In this document: positions 26,498-35,042 of the stretch, piece by piece
Layout of the letters: each line of letters begins with the position of its first letter
Position numbering within the stretch: the first letter of the stretch is position 1
Assembly (NCBI GenBank): GCA_035627375.1
Contig: DASPLX010000037.1
Location: forward strand, 1 to 64,000
DNA from: DASPLX01 sp035627375
Lineage (GTDB): Bacteria > Pseudomonadota > Gammaproteobacteria > Burkholderiales > Burkholderiaceae_D
Direction: 5' to 3'
Length of the DNA stretch: 64,000 bases
The notes under the pieces: model-generated
What the model was told of the DNA's origin: nothing
The model's database searches: none
Seen by the model: only the letters and a program-made list of their open reading frames with translations
Position numbers and translations under genes: made by a program

Positions 26498-26519
26498 CGT
26501 GCTGCGCGGGCCGGGGAGC

Positions 26520-26789
26520 CTAGCCGATCATTCCCGGTATGCCGGCAAACAGCTGCCGCATGTAGTCGAGCATGATGGTCAGCATCCACGGGCCGGCGAT
26601 CACCAGCGCCACGAAGACGCCGACCAGTTTCGGGATGAACGACAGCGTGGTTTCGTTGATCTGGGTGGCGGCCTGGAAGATGCTGATGACGAGGCCGATG
26701 ACGAGCGCGACCAGAAGCATGGGGGCCGAGACCATCATCGTCACCTCTATCGCCTGGCGGCCGACTGTCATGACGCTTTCCGGAGTCAT
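26520..26789 (-). CDS. fliQ: FliQ, flagellar export gate protein
   Basis: An 89-residue protein with two membrane helices. The family start MTPESVMTVGRQAIEVTMMV and the second-helix region LSFIPKLVGVFVALVIAGPW are clear. Length is invariant in the family (about 89). It packs around the FliP ring of the export gate. It starts ten bases after the fliP stop. Confidence 0.97.
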   Translation of the reverse strand: MTPESVMTVGRQAIEVTMMVSAPMLLVALVIGLVISIFQAATQINETTLSFIPKLVGVFVALVIAGPWMLTIMLDYMRQLFAGIPGMIG

Positions 26790-26799
26790 TGTTGCATCC

Positions 26800-27573
26800 T
26801 CAATAGAAACTTTGGGCGAGCGAACCGATCAGCAATTGCCAGCCGTCCACCAGCACGAACAGCATCAGCTTGAACGGCAGCGAGACGATCGCCGGCGACA
26901 CCATCATCATGCCCATCGACATCAGGACGCTGGCGACCACCATGTCGATGATCAGGAACGGGATGAAGATGGCGAAACTGATCTGGAACGCCGTTTTCAA
27001 TTCGCTGGTGATGAAGGCGGGAATCAGTACCCGCAGCGGCACATCTTCCGGTCCGTTGAGCTGCGGCGTGTTGGCGAGCTTGACATACAGCGCGAGGTCC
27101 GCCTGGCGCGTCTGCTTCATCATGAAGGTCTTGAGCGGCGCCGCGCCCTTGTCGAGCGCCTGCATCATCGTGATCTTGTTCTCCGACAGCGGCTGGTAGG
27201 CTTCCGCGTAGATCTTGTCGAACACCGGCCCCATGATGAACAGGGTGAGGAACAGGGCGAGCCCGATCAGCACCTGGTTCGGCGGCGCCTGCTGCGTGCC
27301 GAGCGCCTGCCGCAGCAGGGACAGGACGATGATGATGCGGGTGAAGCTGGTCATCATCAGGAGCGCCGCCGGCAGGAAGGAAAGGGCGGTCAGGAGCAGC
27401 AGGGTCTGCAGGCTCAGCGTATAGGTTTGCCCGCCGCCCGCCGCCGGCGTGCTGGTGAACGCCGGTATCCCGGCTTGCTGGGCCATGGCGCACAAGGGCA
27501 GGCCGAGCAGTGCGATGGGCAGCAACAGCCGCAAGGCGCGCGCGCCGCCGAGCATCGAGGGAATCTTAGCCAT
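26800..27573 (-). CDS. fliP: FliP, flagellar export gate protein
   Basis: A 257-residue protein with a cleavable signal peptide (LRLLLPIALLGLPLCAMAQQ), as is known for FliP, and four membrane segments. Conserved regions include ALSFLPAALLMMTSFTRIII, VLSLLRQALGTQQAPPNQVL and MGMMMVSPAIVSLPFKLMLF, the last carrying the Met-rich gasket. It builds the pentameric export pore. It overlaps fliO by eight bases. Confidence 0.97.
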   Translation of the reverse strand: MAKIPSMLGGARALRLLLPIALLGLPLCAMAQQAGIPAFTSTPAAGGGQTYTLSLQTLLLLTALSFLPAALLMMTSFTRIIIVLSLLRQALGTQQAPPNQVLIGLALFLTLFIMGPVFDKIYAEAYQPLSENKITMMQALDKGAAPLKTFMMKQTRQADLALYVKLANTPQLNGPEDVPLRVLIPAFITSELKTAFQISFAIFIPFLIIDMVVASVLMSMGMMMVSPAIVSLPFKLMLFVLVDGWQLLIGSLAQSFY

Positions 27574-27997
27574 TGTTTCGCTTCTCGATGGTCTTCTTCA
27601 GCCAGGCGGCGAACGGCGGCATGGGCTGGATTGGGGCCTGGCCGTCGCCCGCGGCGGACGGCAATTCCCGGCGCGGCATGGTGGCCAGGGAATTGACTTG
27701 CCCGGGCGCGACGCCGACGACGATCCATTGATCGGCGACTTCCACCACGATCACGCGTTCCCGCGTTCCTACCGAAACGCCGCCGACGATCCGCGCGACA
27801 TTGCCGGCGGACGGCCGCACGGCGCCGACGCGTTTCAGCAGCCAGGCCGCGCCCGCGAGCAAGCCGAGCACGACGATCAGGCCGAGCAGCACCTGGAACA
27901 GGTTGCCGGCCGACGCCGCTCCGGCCGCCTCGCTCGCGATCGCGGCGGCGGGCAGTCCGAGGAGCGCTGGAGCGGGCAACAAGAGGGAACGCTTCAT
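27566..27997 (-). CDS. fliO: FliO, export gate assembly protein
   Basis: A 143-residue protein with an N-terminal signal-like segment, one strong membrane helix (LFQVLLGLIVVLGLLAGAAW), and the FliO cytoplasmic domain pattern VGGVSVGTRERVIVVEVADQ. It scaffolds FliP ring formation and is the least conserved gate gene, so identity rests on pattern plus its place between fliN and fliP. It starts four bases after fliN. Confidence 0.92.
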   Translation of the reverse strand: MKRSLLLPAPALLGLPAAAIASEAAGAASAGNLFQVLLGLIVVLGLLAGAAWLLKRVGAVRPSAGNVARIVGGVSVGTRERVIVVEVADQWIVVGVAPGQVNSLATMPRRELPSAAGDGQAPIQPMPPFAAWLKKTIEKRNNG

Positions 27998-28001
27998 AGG
28001 C

Positions 28002-28421
28002 TTATTTGTTCAGTTTGCGGATGCGCTCGGAAGGCGTGATGATGTCGGTGAGGCGGATGCCGAACTTGTCGTTCACGACCACCACCTCGCCTTGCGCGAT
28101 CAGGCAGCCGTTGACGAGCACGTCCATCGGTTCGCCGGCCAGGCCGTCGAGTTCGACCACCGAGCCTTGCGCCAGCTGCAGCAGGTTCTTGATGGCGATC
28201 TTGGTGCGCCCCAGTTCCACCGTGAGCTGCACCGGGATATCGAGAATGAAGTCGATGTCGTTGTGCGTCTCGGGGCGCGTGGCCGGATTGCCGAAGTCCT
28301 GGAACACGCTGGCCGCGGCTTGCTGTTGCGCCTTCGCGGCGGCTTCCGCCCGTTCCTGCTCGGCGATCGCGGCGCTCCAGTCGTCCTCGGCGCTCATCTG
28401 GTTTTCATTCTCGTCAGGCAT
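28002..28421 (-). CDS. fliN: FliN, motor switch (C-ring) protein
   Basis: A 139-residue switch protein. The C-terminal SpoA domain (about 60-135) has ILDIPVQLTVELGRTKIAIK, LLQLAQGSVVELDGLAGEPM and the ending GIRLTDIITPSERIRKLN. The Glu/Ala/Gln-rich N-terminal tail (about 1-50) is the region that binds FliH and CheY in enterics. I chose ATG 28421 because AAGGAG lies seven bases upstream; it overlaps fliM by eight bases. It forms the lower C ring with FliM. Confidence 0.96.
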   Translation of the reverse strand: MPDENENQMSAEDDWSAAIAEQERAEAAAKAQQQAAASVFQDFGNPATRPETHNDIDFILDIPVQLTVELGRTKIAIKNLLQLAQGSVVELDGLAGEPMDVLVNGCLIAQGEVVVVNDKFGIRLTDIITPSERIRKLNK

Positions 28422-29415
28422 GATCTTCTCCTTGCATAAACTCGCTTCCTGTCGGGCCCAGCAGCTTCTCGACGCGCAATGCATACTGGCCGTTGAACTT
28501 GCCGTAGGTGCATTCCATGACCGGGACGCCGTCGACCTTCGCGGCGACGATTTCCGACACGGACAGCGGAATGATGTCGCCCACCTTCATGTTCAGGACG
28601 TCGCCGAGCATCATGCGGGCGGTGCCGAGATCGGCGACGAGTTCCACCTCGGCGGTCTGGATCTGTTGCGTCATCAGGCGGATCCAGCGCTTGTCCATCT
28701 CCAGGGTCTCGCCTTGCAGGCTGCTGGTCAGGATGTCGCGGATCGGTTCGATCATCGAGTAGGGCGTGCAGAAGTGCATCTCGCCGCTGACCGGGCCGAG
28801 CTCGACCGTGAAGGTGGTCGACACCACAACTTCGTTGGGAGTCGCGATGTTGGCGAACTGGGTATTCATCTCCGAGCGGATGTATTCGAATTCGACCGGG
28901 TAGACCGGCTCCCACGACTTGGCGTAATTCTCGAACACGATGCCGAGAACGCGCTGGATGATGCGCTGTTCGGTCTGCGTGAAGTCGCGGCCTTCGACGC
29001 GCGTGTGGAAGCGGCCGTCGCCGCCGAACAGGTTGTCGACGATCAGAAACACCAGGTTCGGGTCGAACACCATCAGCGCCGTGCCGCGCAGCGGCTTGAT
29101 GTGAATCAGGTTGAGGTTGGTGGGCACCACCAGGTTGCGGATGAATTCGCTGTATTTCGACACGCGCACCGGGCCGATCGAGACCTCGGCGCTGCGATGC
29201 AGGAAGTTGAACAGACCGATGCGCAAGAGGCGCGCGAAACGCTCGTTGATGATCTCGAGCGTCGGCATGCGGCCGCGGACGATCCGTTCCTGGGTCGCGA
29301 GGTTGTAGGGACGAACGCCGGAGGCGTCTTCCTGGACATTCGACTCATCCTGATCGCCGTTGACGCCCTTGAGCAGGGCATCGACTTCTTCTTGTGAGAG
29401 GAAATTGTCGGCCAT
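28414..29415 (-). CDS. fliM: FliM, motor switch (C-ring) protein, CheY-P receptor
   Basis: A 333-residue C-ring protein. The N-terminal CheY-binding peptide is LSQEEVDALLKGV (residues 5-17). The middle CheC-like domain has RNLVVPTNLNLIHIKPLRGT and FLIVDNLFGGDGRFHTRVEG. The C-terminal SpoA domain (about 245-330) has MLGDVLNMKVGDIIPLSVSE. Binding of CheY-P here switches rotation through FliG. It starts five bases after the fliL stop on the minus strand. Confidence 0.97.
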   Translation of the reverse strand: MADNFLSQEEVDALLKGVNGDQDESNVQEDASGVRPYNLATQERIVRGRMPTLEIINERFARLLRIGLFNFLHRSAEVSIGPVRVSKYSEFIRNLVVPTNLNLIHIKPLRGTALMVFDPNLVFLIVDNLFGGDGRFHTRVEGRDFTQTEQRIIQRVLGIVFENYAKSWEPVYPVEFEYIRSEMNTQFANIATPNEVVVSTTFTVELGPVSGEMHFCTPYSMIEPIRDILTSSLQGETLEMDKRWIRLMTQQIQTAEVELVADLGTARMMLGDVLNMKVGDIIPLSVSEIVAAKVDGVPVMECTYGKFNGQYALRVEKLLGPTGSEFMQGEDHA

Positions 29416-29420
29416 GATGC

Positions 29421-29969
29421 TTACTGGATCACGAACGATGTGAAAAAGACCCCGGTGACGGCCAGCGGCGGCATTCCCGGCGCGTACGGCTGCTTCACTT
29501 GCGCGACGATGTCGTCGGCCAGCTTCTGCTTGCCTTCGGCGGTGGAGATCTCGGAGGCCTTGCGGCTCGATAGCAGCAGCAGCAGGCGGCTGCGCACCTG
29601 CGGTTTGTAGAGCTTGAGCACTTCAAGCTGGTTTTCGTCGGCCACCTGCAGCGTGAAGGAAACCTGCAGGAACTGCTCGCCGCCCTCGCTCTGCAGATTG
29701 ACGGTGAACGGCTCCATGTCGATGAACACGGGAGGCTTGCCGGGATCCACCTTGGGAACCGGCTTCGCGCCTTTCGCCAGAGGTTCCGCCTCTTGGCCGA
29801 GGAAATACCATGCGGCTCCGCCACCGGCGAGAAAGAAGATCAGAAGCAGCAGAAAGAGGACCAGCTTCTTCTTCGAGTTCTTCTTGGGCGCTTCCGCTCC
29901 GGCGCCTTCCGCCTCCGGAACGGCTTGCAGATTGGGATTCTTGGCGGCTTGTTTCGCTGACGTTGCCAT
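29421..29969 (-). CDS. fliL: FliL, stator-associated basal body protein
   Basis: A 182-residue single-pass protein. A Lys-rich cytoplasmic tail precedes one membrane helix (KLVLFLLLLIFFLAGGGAAW, about 35-54), and the periplasmic FliL/SPFH-like domain has PFTVNLQSEGGEQFLQVSFT and DDIVAQVKQPYAPGMPPLAV. It supports stator function and ends in the typical FVIQ. It is the first gene of fliLMNOPQR; the 279-base gap to fliK upstream may carry its promoter. Confidence 0.95.
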   Translation of the reverse strand: MATSAKQAAKNPNLQAVPEAEGAGAEAPKKNSKKKLVLFLLLLIFFLAGGGAAWYFLGQEAEPLAKGAKPVPKVDPGKPPVFIDMEPFTVNLQSEGGEQFLQVSFTLQVADENQLEVLKLYKPQVRSRLLLLLSSRKASEISTAEGKQKLADDIVAQVKQPYAPGMPPLAVTGVFFTSFVIQ

Positions 29970-30099
29970 TGCTGTTTTCCTCGAATACGCCTATCGCGTA
30001 CTGATAGGTCTCATTATCAAAAAAATCCGATGTCCTGGATGCGTGGAAAAGAGAGGGGAAGAGGGTGCATATTCTCGCGTTCCGCTCGCATGGAACACC

Positions 30100-30117
30100 G
30101 GCATGGCATGCCATGCC
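30100..30117. repeat. 18-base perfect palindrome between fliK and fliL
   Basis: GGCATGGCATGCCATGCC reads the same on both strands. It lies in the 279-base gap 29970-30248, about 130 bases upstream of the fliL start and 130 bases past the fliK stop. It could be an operator or an mRNA hairpin. A GGAGGGATTCTCCCTC stretch nearby (about 30118-30133) forms a second imperfect dyad. No T-tract is next to it. The rest of the gap shows nothing recognisable. Confidence 0.5.
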
Positions 30118-30248
30118 CGGAGGGATTCTCCCTCTGTATTAAACCACTTTTCGCGGGCCGGAGGCACCGCGGCGATGTCTGCGGCCGGCGCTGACGACGC
30201 GCCGCCGCCGACGCGGCCGGCGCCCGGGAAACCGTTGGCGAAGAGCCG

Positions 30249-31466
30249 TCAGACGAAGGTGTCGACCAGGCCTTGTCCGCTCGAGACGGTACGGCCGCGC
30301 GAGGCGTGGATTTGGGTGTCGCCGTTGTCGATGCCGGCGTCGCCGGCTCCGGCGCGGCGCTGCGTCGGTTCGGCGGGGGAGCCGTTCCGGTCCTGCATCC
30401 CGCTGCTGACGTTCGCCTGGCCGAGCTGGATGCCGGCGTCGCCCAGCATTTCGCGCAATTTCGGCATGGCCGCTTCCAGCGCTTGCCGTACCTCCGGCTG
30501 CGCCGCGACGAAGGTGGCATTGGCCGTCGTGTTGGAAACGTTCAATACGACTTGCAACGGACCGAGATCGGGCGGATTCAAGGTCAGCGAGGCGCTTTGC
30601 TCCGTGCCGGCGACCATCCAGACGATGCGCTGGCCGAGCGCCTGGTCCCAGGCCGGCGTACCCACTTGCGGAGTCAGGCGGTCGGCCGCGTGGCCGGGAG
30701 CTGCGTGCAAGGCCGCGTGCGCGGTCTGCTGCAATGCAGTCAGAGCGGCCGTCGTCTGCGTCGGCGCGAGTGCCGACAGCTCCGCCGCTTCCAATTGGGC
30801 GGCGAATGTCGCGCTAGCGTCCGCTTCGGCCGCAACCGCCGCATTTTGGGCCGGCTGCGTTTCGGCCAGCGTCAAGGCCGCCGGCTCGCGGTCTCGGGTG
30901 CCGATATTCTTGAATTCCCCGAGTTCGCCGATGTCTTTGATGTCCGCCGGCGTCCGCTTGTCGCCGGCGTCGCTTGCCGTGTTCGATGCGGAGGCGAGCA
31001 GGGCCTTTGCATCGACCGGAATGCCCGCGCCGAGGTTGCTGTCGGAGCCGACGATTTCGGCGGTCGAGGTCATGCCGGCGTCATCCGTCGTCGTGGCGGT
31101 GCTTGCCTGTTCCATGGCGGCCAGTTGTCCGATGTTGGCCACCAGGGCCAGCAGATCGGCCGGAATGCCGGGCGCCGCGGCCTCGGATTCGACGGCCGTA
31201 TCCGCCGCCTTCTTGTCGCCGCCACCCTTGACGCTCTCTTTCTCGCTGCCCTTGCCGGCGGCTTTGGCGGGAGCGCTCGACGTCCCGGAGGCGGTCGCAC
31301 TGGCCGACGAGTCGCCGGATTTCGCCGTTTCCCCGCGATTCGCCATTTCGCGCGACAAGACTTGGTTGAACGGGACGTCCGGCGCGGCGGAGTCGGGCGG
31401 GGTCGCCGCCTGCTTGCCCGTCGCCGCGACGTTGGCCGGATTCATTATCGCCGGGGTATTCATCAT
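30249..31466 (-). CDS. fliK: FliK, hook-length control protein
   Basis: A 405-residue export ruler. The N-terminal two thirds are Ala/Thr/Ser/Asp-rich and low in hydrophobic residues, as expected for a molecular tape. The C-terminal conserved domain (about 265-365) has LGQRIVWMVAGTEQSASLTL, NPPDLGPLQVVLNVSNTTAN and AMPKLREMLGDAGIQLGQAN, the specificity-switch core that contacts FlhB. It follows fliJ in the fliFGHIJK run. A second FliK-like protein is encoded at 38440-39600. Confidence 0.95.
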   Translation of the reverse strand: MMNTPAIMNPANVAATGKQAATPPDSAAPDVPFNQVLSREMANRGETAKSGDSSASATASGTSSAPAKAAGKGSEKESVKGGGDKKAADTAVESEAAAPGIPADLLALVANIGQLAAMEQASTATTTDDAGMTSTAEIVGSDSNLGAGIPVDAKALLASASNTASDAGDKRTPADIKDIGELGEFKNIGTRDREPAALTLAETQPAQNAAVAAEADASATFAAQLEAAELSALAPTQTTAALTALQQTAHAALHAAPGHAADRLTPQVGTPAWDQALGQRIVWMVAGTEQSASLTLNPPDLGPLQVVLNVSNTTANATFVAAQPEVRQALEAAMPKLREMLGDAGIQLGQANVSSGMQDRNGSPAEPTQRRAGAGDAGIDNGDTQIHASRGRTVSSGQGLVDTFV

Positions 31467-31490
31467 GATGTCGCCTGCCGAAAATCTGGG

Positions 31491-31934
31491 TTACCGTTGT
31501 TTGTAATGCGTCTGGCGCGTCGCGATTTCATCGGTCTGCTTCTGGTCGCGCCGCATTTCCTTGCGCTCTTCCGCCGTTTGCGCGCGCGTCGCAAGCGTGC
31601 CGTAGGACATGCGCTTGCGTTCGCTGGCTTGCCAGGCGTCGCGCTCTTCGCCGATGCGACGCTGGGCGGCGGCCACGATCTGCTGCTGTCCTTCGATCGC
31701 CGCATCGAGCTTGTCCAGGAACAGCTGGAAATTCCGGTAGCCGGCGGCGCTCAAGCCGTTGGCCATCATGGCGTGGAAGCGCGCCGTGTAGTCGTCGCGA
31801 TACTGCAGCAGCAAGCTGAGCTTCTGCTCGGTTTCGTTCGCGGTCCGCAACGCGGTTCCGAGCCGCTTGGCCGCCTCGTCGGTTTCCGAAGTAGCCAGTT
31901 CGATCAAGGTATCGAGTGCGGTGGATTTCGCCAT
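31491..31934 (-). CDS. fliJ: FliJ, export ATPase stalk protein
   Basis: A 147-residue, almost wholly helical coiled-coil protein rich in Glu, Lys, Arg and Gln. The sequence pattern and length match FliJ (TLIELATSETDEAAKRLGTA, YRNFQLFLDKLDAAIEGQQQ). It forms the central stalk of the FliI hexamer and links it to FlhA. Its place immediately after fliI confirms the call. Next comes fliK after 24 bases. Confidence 0.94.
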   Translation of the reverse strand: MAKSTALDTLIELATSETDEAAKRLGTALRTANETEQKLSLLLQYRDDYTARFHAMMANGLSAAGYRNFQLFLDKLDAAIEGQQQIVAAAQRRIGEERDAWQASERKRMSYGTLATRAQTAEERKEMRRDQKQTDEIATRQTHYKQR

Positions 31935-31968
31935 GATGAGAAAGTATAGGCCTGCGCCCGGGAGTCAA

Positions 31969-33375
31969 TCACTGGAACAGCGCGGTAAGTCGCCCCATGC
32001 TTTCCTGAATGCCGGAACGCTCGTGGATTCCCTGTTGCAAAAATGACTCTATTCTCGGATGCAAGGCGATTGCCTCGTCCAGCACCGGATCGCTGCCGGC
32101 GCTGTAGGCGCCCACCGCGATCAGGTCACGGTTGCGCTGGTATCGGGAATAGAGTTGCTTGAGCCGGCGCGTCAATTGCTGGTGCTCGGCGCTGGTGATG
32201 TTGTGCATCGCGCGGCTGATCGATTGCTCGACGTCGATCGCCGGATAGTGGCCGGCATCGGCCAGCGTGCGATTGAGCACGATATGGCCGTCGAGGATGG
32301 CGCGCGCCGCATCGGCGATCGGGTCCTGCTGGTCGTCGCCTTCGGTCAGCACGGTATAGAAGGCGGTGATCGAGCCGCCGCCGGGCTTGCCGTTGCCGGC
32401 GCGTTCGACCAGCGCCGGCAGCTTGGCGAATACCGAGGGCGGATAACCCTTGGTGGCCGGCGGTTCGCCGATCGCCAAGGCTATCTCGCGCTGCGCCATC
32501 GCGTAGCGGGTCAGCGAATCCATGATGAGCAGGACGTTCTTGCCCTGGTCGCGGAAGTATTCGGCGATCGCGGTCGCATAGGCCGCGCCTTGCAGGCGCA
32601 TCAGGGGCGGCGTGTCGGCCGGCGCGGCGACGACCACCGAGCGCGCCAGGCCTTCGGCGCCGAGAATCTGTTCGATGAATTCCTTCACTTCGCGGCCGCG
32701 TTCGCCGATCAGGCCGACCACGATGATGTCGGCGCTCGTATAGCGCGCCATCATGCCGAGCAGGACGCTCTTGCCGACGCCGGAGCCGGCGAACAATCCC
32801 ATGCGTTGTCCGCGGCCCACCGTCAGCATGCTGTTGATGGCGCGCACGCCGACGTCGAGCACGTCGGCGATCGGCGCCCGCGCCAGCGGATTGGCGGCGC
32901 GCACGTTCAAGGGCGCGGAATGCGAAGTCTGCAGCGGACCGAGACTATCTAGCGGCCGGCCGCAGCCGTCGAGGACGCGGCCGAGCAATTCTTCGCCGAC
33001 CGGCAAGTGGCGGCCGCGGTCGCTCGGGCGCCGGCGCGGATGCGCGACCGCGCCGGGACCGGGCAGGCTTTGCACCACCTCGACCGGAAAGACGCGCGTT
33101 CCCGGCACCACGCCTTCGACGTCGCTTTGCGGCATCAGGTACAGCTTGTCGTTGTCGAACCCGACCACTTCGGCTTCGATGCGGGCGCCGCTGGGCAGCG
33201 GCACCGTGCAGGCGCTGCCGACCGCGAGCTTCAGGCCCACCGCTTCCATGACCAGGCCGGTGACGCGCGTGACGCGGCCGGAGACCTGCATCGGCTCGGC
33301 GATGGAAGCCAGGGCGCCGCAGTCGCGCAAATACGCTTTCCAGCGCTGGCTGTGGGCTGTGCCGGCGTCCATCAT
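31969..33375 (-). CDS. fliI: FliI, flagellar export ATPase
   Basis: A 468-residue F1-beta-like ATPase. The nucleotide motif GLFAGSGVGKSVLLGM (Walker A) and the Walker B strand NVLLIMDSLTRYAMAQREIA are visible, with the arginine-finger region near RNRDLIAVGAYSAGSDPVLD. The N-terminal beta barrel (about 20-110) is typical. It forms a hexamer at the export gate with FliH and FliJ. It starts within the last four bases of fliH. Confidence 0.97.
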   Translation of the reverse strand: MMDAGTAHSQRWKAYLRDCGALASIAEPMQVSGRVTRVTGLVMEAVGLKLAVGSACTVPLPSGARIEAEVVGFDNDKLYLMPQSDVEGVVPGTRVFPVEVVQSLPGPGAVAHPRRRPSDRGRHLPVGEELLGRVLDGCGRPLDSLGPLQTSHSAPLNVRAANPLARAPIADVLDVGVRAINSMLTVGRGQRMGLFAGSGVGKSVLLGMMARYTSADIIVVGLIGERGREVKEFIEQILGAEGLARSVVVAAPADTPPLMRLQGAAYATAIAEYFRDQGKNVLLIMDSLTRYAMAQREIALAIGEPPATKGYPPSVFAKLPALVERAGNGKPGGGSITAFYTVLTEGDDQQDPIADAARAILDGHIVLNRTLADAGHYPAIDVEQSISRAMHNITSAEHQQLTRRLKQLYSRYQRNRDLIAVGAYSAGSDPVLDEAIALHPRIESFLQQGIHERSGIQESMGRLTALFQ

Positions 33376-34031
33376 GCGAGCCAGTCGGATTCCTTGCCGA
33401 GCGCCTCGGCGATGCGCTGCCAGCGCGTCGGCATCGTGGCGTCTACCTGGTTGCTGGCGGTCTCGACGCGGCAGCCGCCGCGCGCCAGCTGCAGGTCCTC
33501 GGCGACGCGCCAGCCGGATTTCTCCAACTCGTCTCCCATGTGTTCCTTGACCAGCGCGACGTCGTGCGGATGCAGATGCAGAACGGCCGGTTGCTGCACG
33601 CTCGGCAGGTAGCGGATGGCTTCGCCGACGATCGGCAGCACCAGTTCCGGACGCGCCGCCAGCGAGGTTTTCAGCATCGCCTTGGCCAGGTCCAGCGCGA
33701 GGTTCAGCAAGTCCTCGGCCATCACTTCGTTCGCCGTCGCGATCTCGTTGCCGAAGGCAGCGGCGAGCTGGCGCAGCAGGGCGGCTTGGCGGTCCGCTTC
33801 CGCGCGTCCCGCTTCGAAGCCGGCGCGATGACCGTCTTCATGGCCGGCGGTGAAACCCGCCTGGAAGCCTTCGCGCTGCGCGTGTTCGCGCAGGCTCTCG
33901 ACTTGCTGGTTGACCAGATGCGCCACCGCCGTCTGGTTGGCGGACTTGGCGTTCGGCCGTTCGTCGCCGAACGACGCCATTTCCCAGCGCTCGTAGGCGG
34001 ACTGCTTTTCCTTGGGGATGACGGTGCTCAT
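33372..34031 (-). CDS. fliH: FliH, negative regulator/adaptor of the export ATPase
   Basis: A 219-residue protein. The middle has the FliH glycine-repeat-like helix (EGFQAGFTAGHEDGHRAGFE), and the C-terminal domain has VMAEDLLNLALDLAKAMLKT, which resembles the peripheral stalk of ATP synthase. It dimerises, binds FliI and docks on FliN. It overlaps fliI by four bases and starts 15 bases after the fliG stop. Confidence 0.95.
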   Translation of the reverse strand: MSTVIPKEKQSAYERWEMASFGDERPNAKSANQTAVAHLVNQQVESLREHAQREGFQAGFTAGHEDGHRAGFEAGRAEADRQAALLRQLAAAFGNEIATANEVMAEDLLNLALDLAKAMLKTSLAARPELVLPIVGEAIRYLPSVQQPAVLHLHPHDVALVKEHMGDELEKSGWRVAEDLQLARGGCRVETASNQVDATMPTRWQRIAEALGKESDWLA

Positions 34032-34046
34032 GGGCGAATCCGATTA

Positions 34047-35042
34047 TTAGACATACGCGTCCTCTCCCTTCGCGCCGAGGATGATCTGGCCTTCGTCGGC
34101 GAGGCGGCGGACGATCTGCAGGATTTCCTTTTGCTGCGCTTCGACTTCGGACAGGCGCACCGGACCCTTGGATTCGAGGTCTTCGCGCATCATTTCGGCG
34201 GCGCGCTGCGACATGTTCTTGAAGAACTTCTCGCGCAGATCGGGCGCCGCGCCTTTGAGCGCGATGATGAGCGATTCCGACTGAACTTCGCGCAGCAGGA
34301 TCTGGATGCCGCGGTCGTCGATATCCATGATGTTCTCGAATACGAACATCTCGTCCATGATCTTCTGCGCCATGTCGGCATCGTAATTCTTCAAGTTCGC
34401 CATCACGGATGCCTCGTTTTCGCCGGATAGGAAGTTGAGGATTTCTGCCGCGGTGCGGATGCCGCCGATCGGCTTCTTCTTGATGTTCTCGTTGCCGGAC
34501 AACAGCTTGGTCAGCACTTCGTTCAATTCCCGCAACGCCGCCGGCTGCACGCCGTCGAGCGTGGCGATGCGCAGCACCACGTCATTGCGCAGACGCTCGG
34601 GGAAGTGGTCGAGCACTTCGCAGGCATGGTAGCGCTCGAGATGCACGAGAATCGTCGCGATGATCTGCGGATGCTCGTTGCGCACGAGTTCGGCGACCGA
34701 TTGGCCGTCCATCCACTTCAGGCTTTCGATGCCGGAAGCGTCGCGCGTGCCGAGAATGCGGTTCAGCAGCGACGCCGCCTTGTCTTCGCCGAGCGCCTTG
34801 GTCAGCACCGTGCGGATGTATTCGTCCGAGTCGACGCCGAGCGAGGTGTTCTGGTCGGTCTCTTCGCGAAAATCCTCGAGCACCTGCACCAATTGTTCGC
34901 TCGGCACCGCCTTCATGGCGGACATCGCCGCGCCGAGCTTCTGCACCTCGCGCGGGCCGAGGTATTTCATGACTTCCGCCGCCTCTTCCTCGCCCAGCGC
35001 GAGCATGAGGATCGCACTCTTTTGAACGCCTATCTCACTCAT
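34047..35042 (-). CDS. fliG: FliG, motor torque-switch protein
   Basis: A 331-residue three-domain C-ring protein. FliGN (MLALGEEEAAEVMKYLGPRE) docks on FliF. The middle domain carries the EHPQ motif that binds FliM (NEHPQIIATILVHLERYHAC). FliGC (about 235-331) has the charged torque helix (LLREVQSESLIIALKGAAPD) that faces MotC. It overlaps the fliF end by eight bases, suggesting the coupled production usual for these partners. Confidence 0.97.
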   Translation of the reverse strand: MSEIGVQKSAILMLALGEEEAAEVMKYLGPREVQKLGAAMSAMKAVPSEQLVQVLEDFREETDQNTSLGVDSDEYIRTVLTKALGEDKAASLLNRILGTRDASGIESLKWMDGQSVAELVRNEHPQIIATILVHLERYHACEVLDHFPERLRNDVVLRIATLDGVQPAALRELNEVLTKLLSGNENIKKKPIGGIRTAAEILNFLSGENEASVMANLKNYDADMAQKIMDEMFVFENIMDIDDRGIQILLREVQSESLIIALKGAAPDLREKFFKNMSQRAAEMMREDLESKGPVRLSEVEAQQKEILQIVRRLADEGQIILGAKGEDAYV

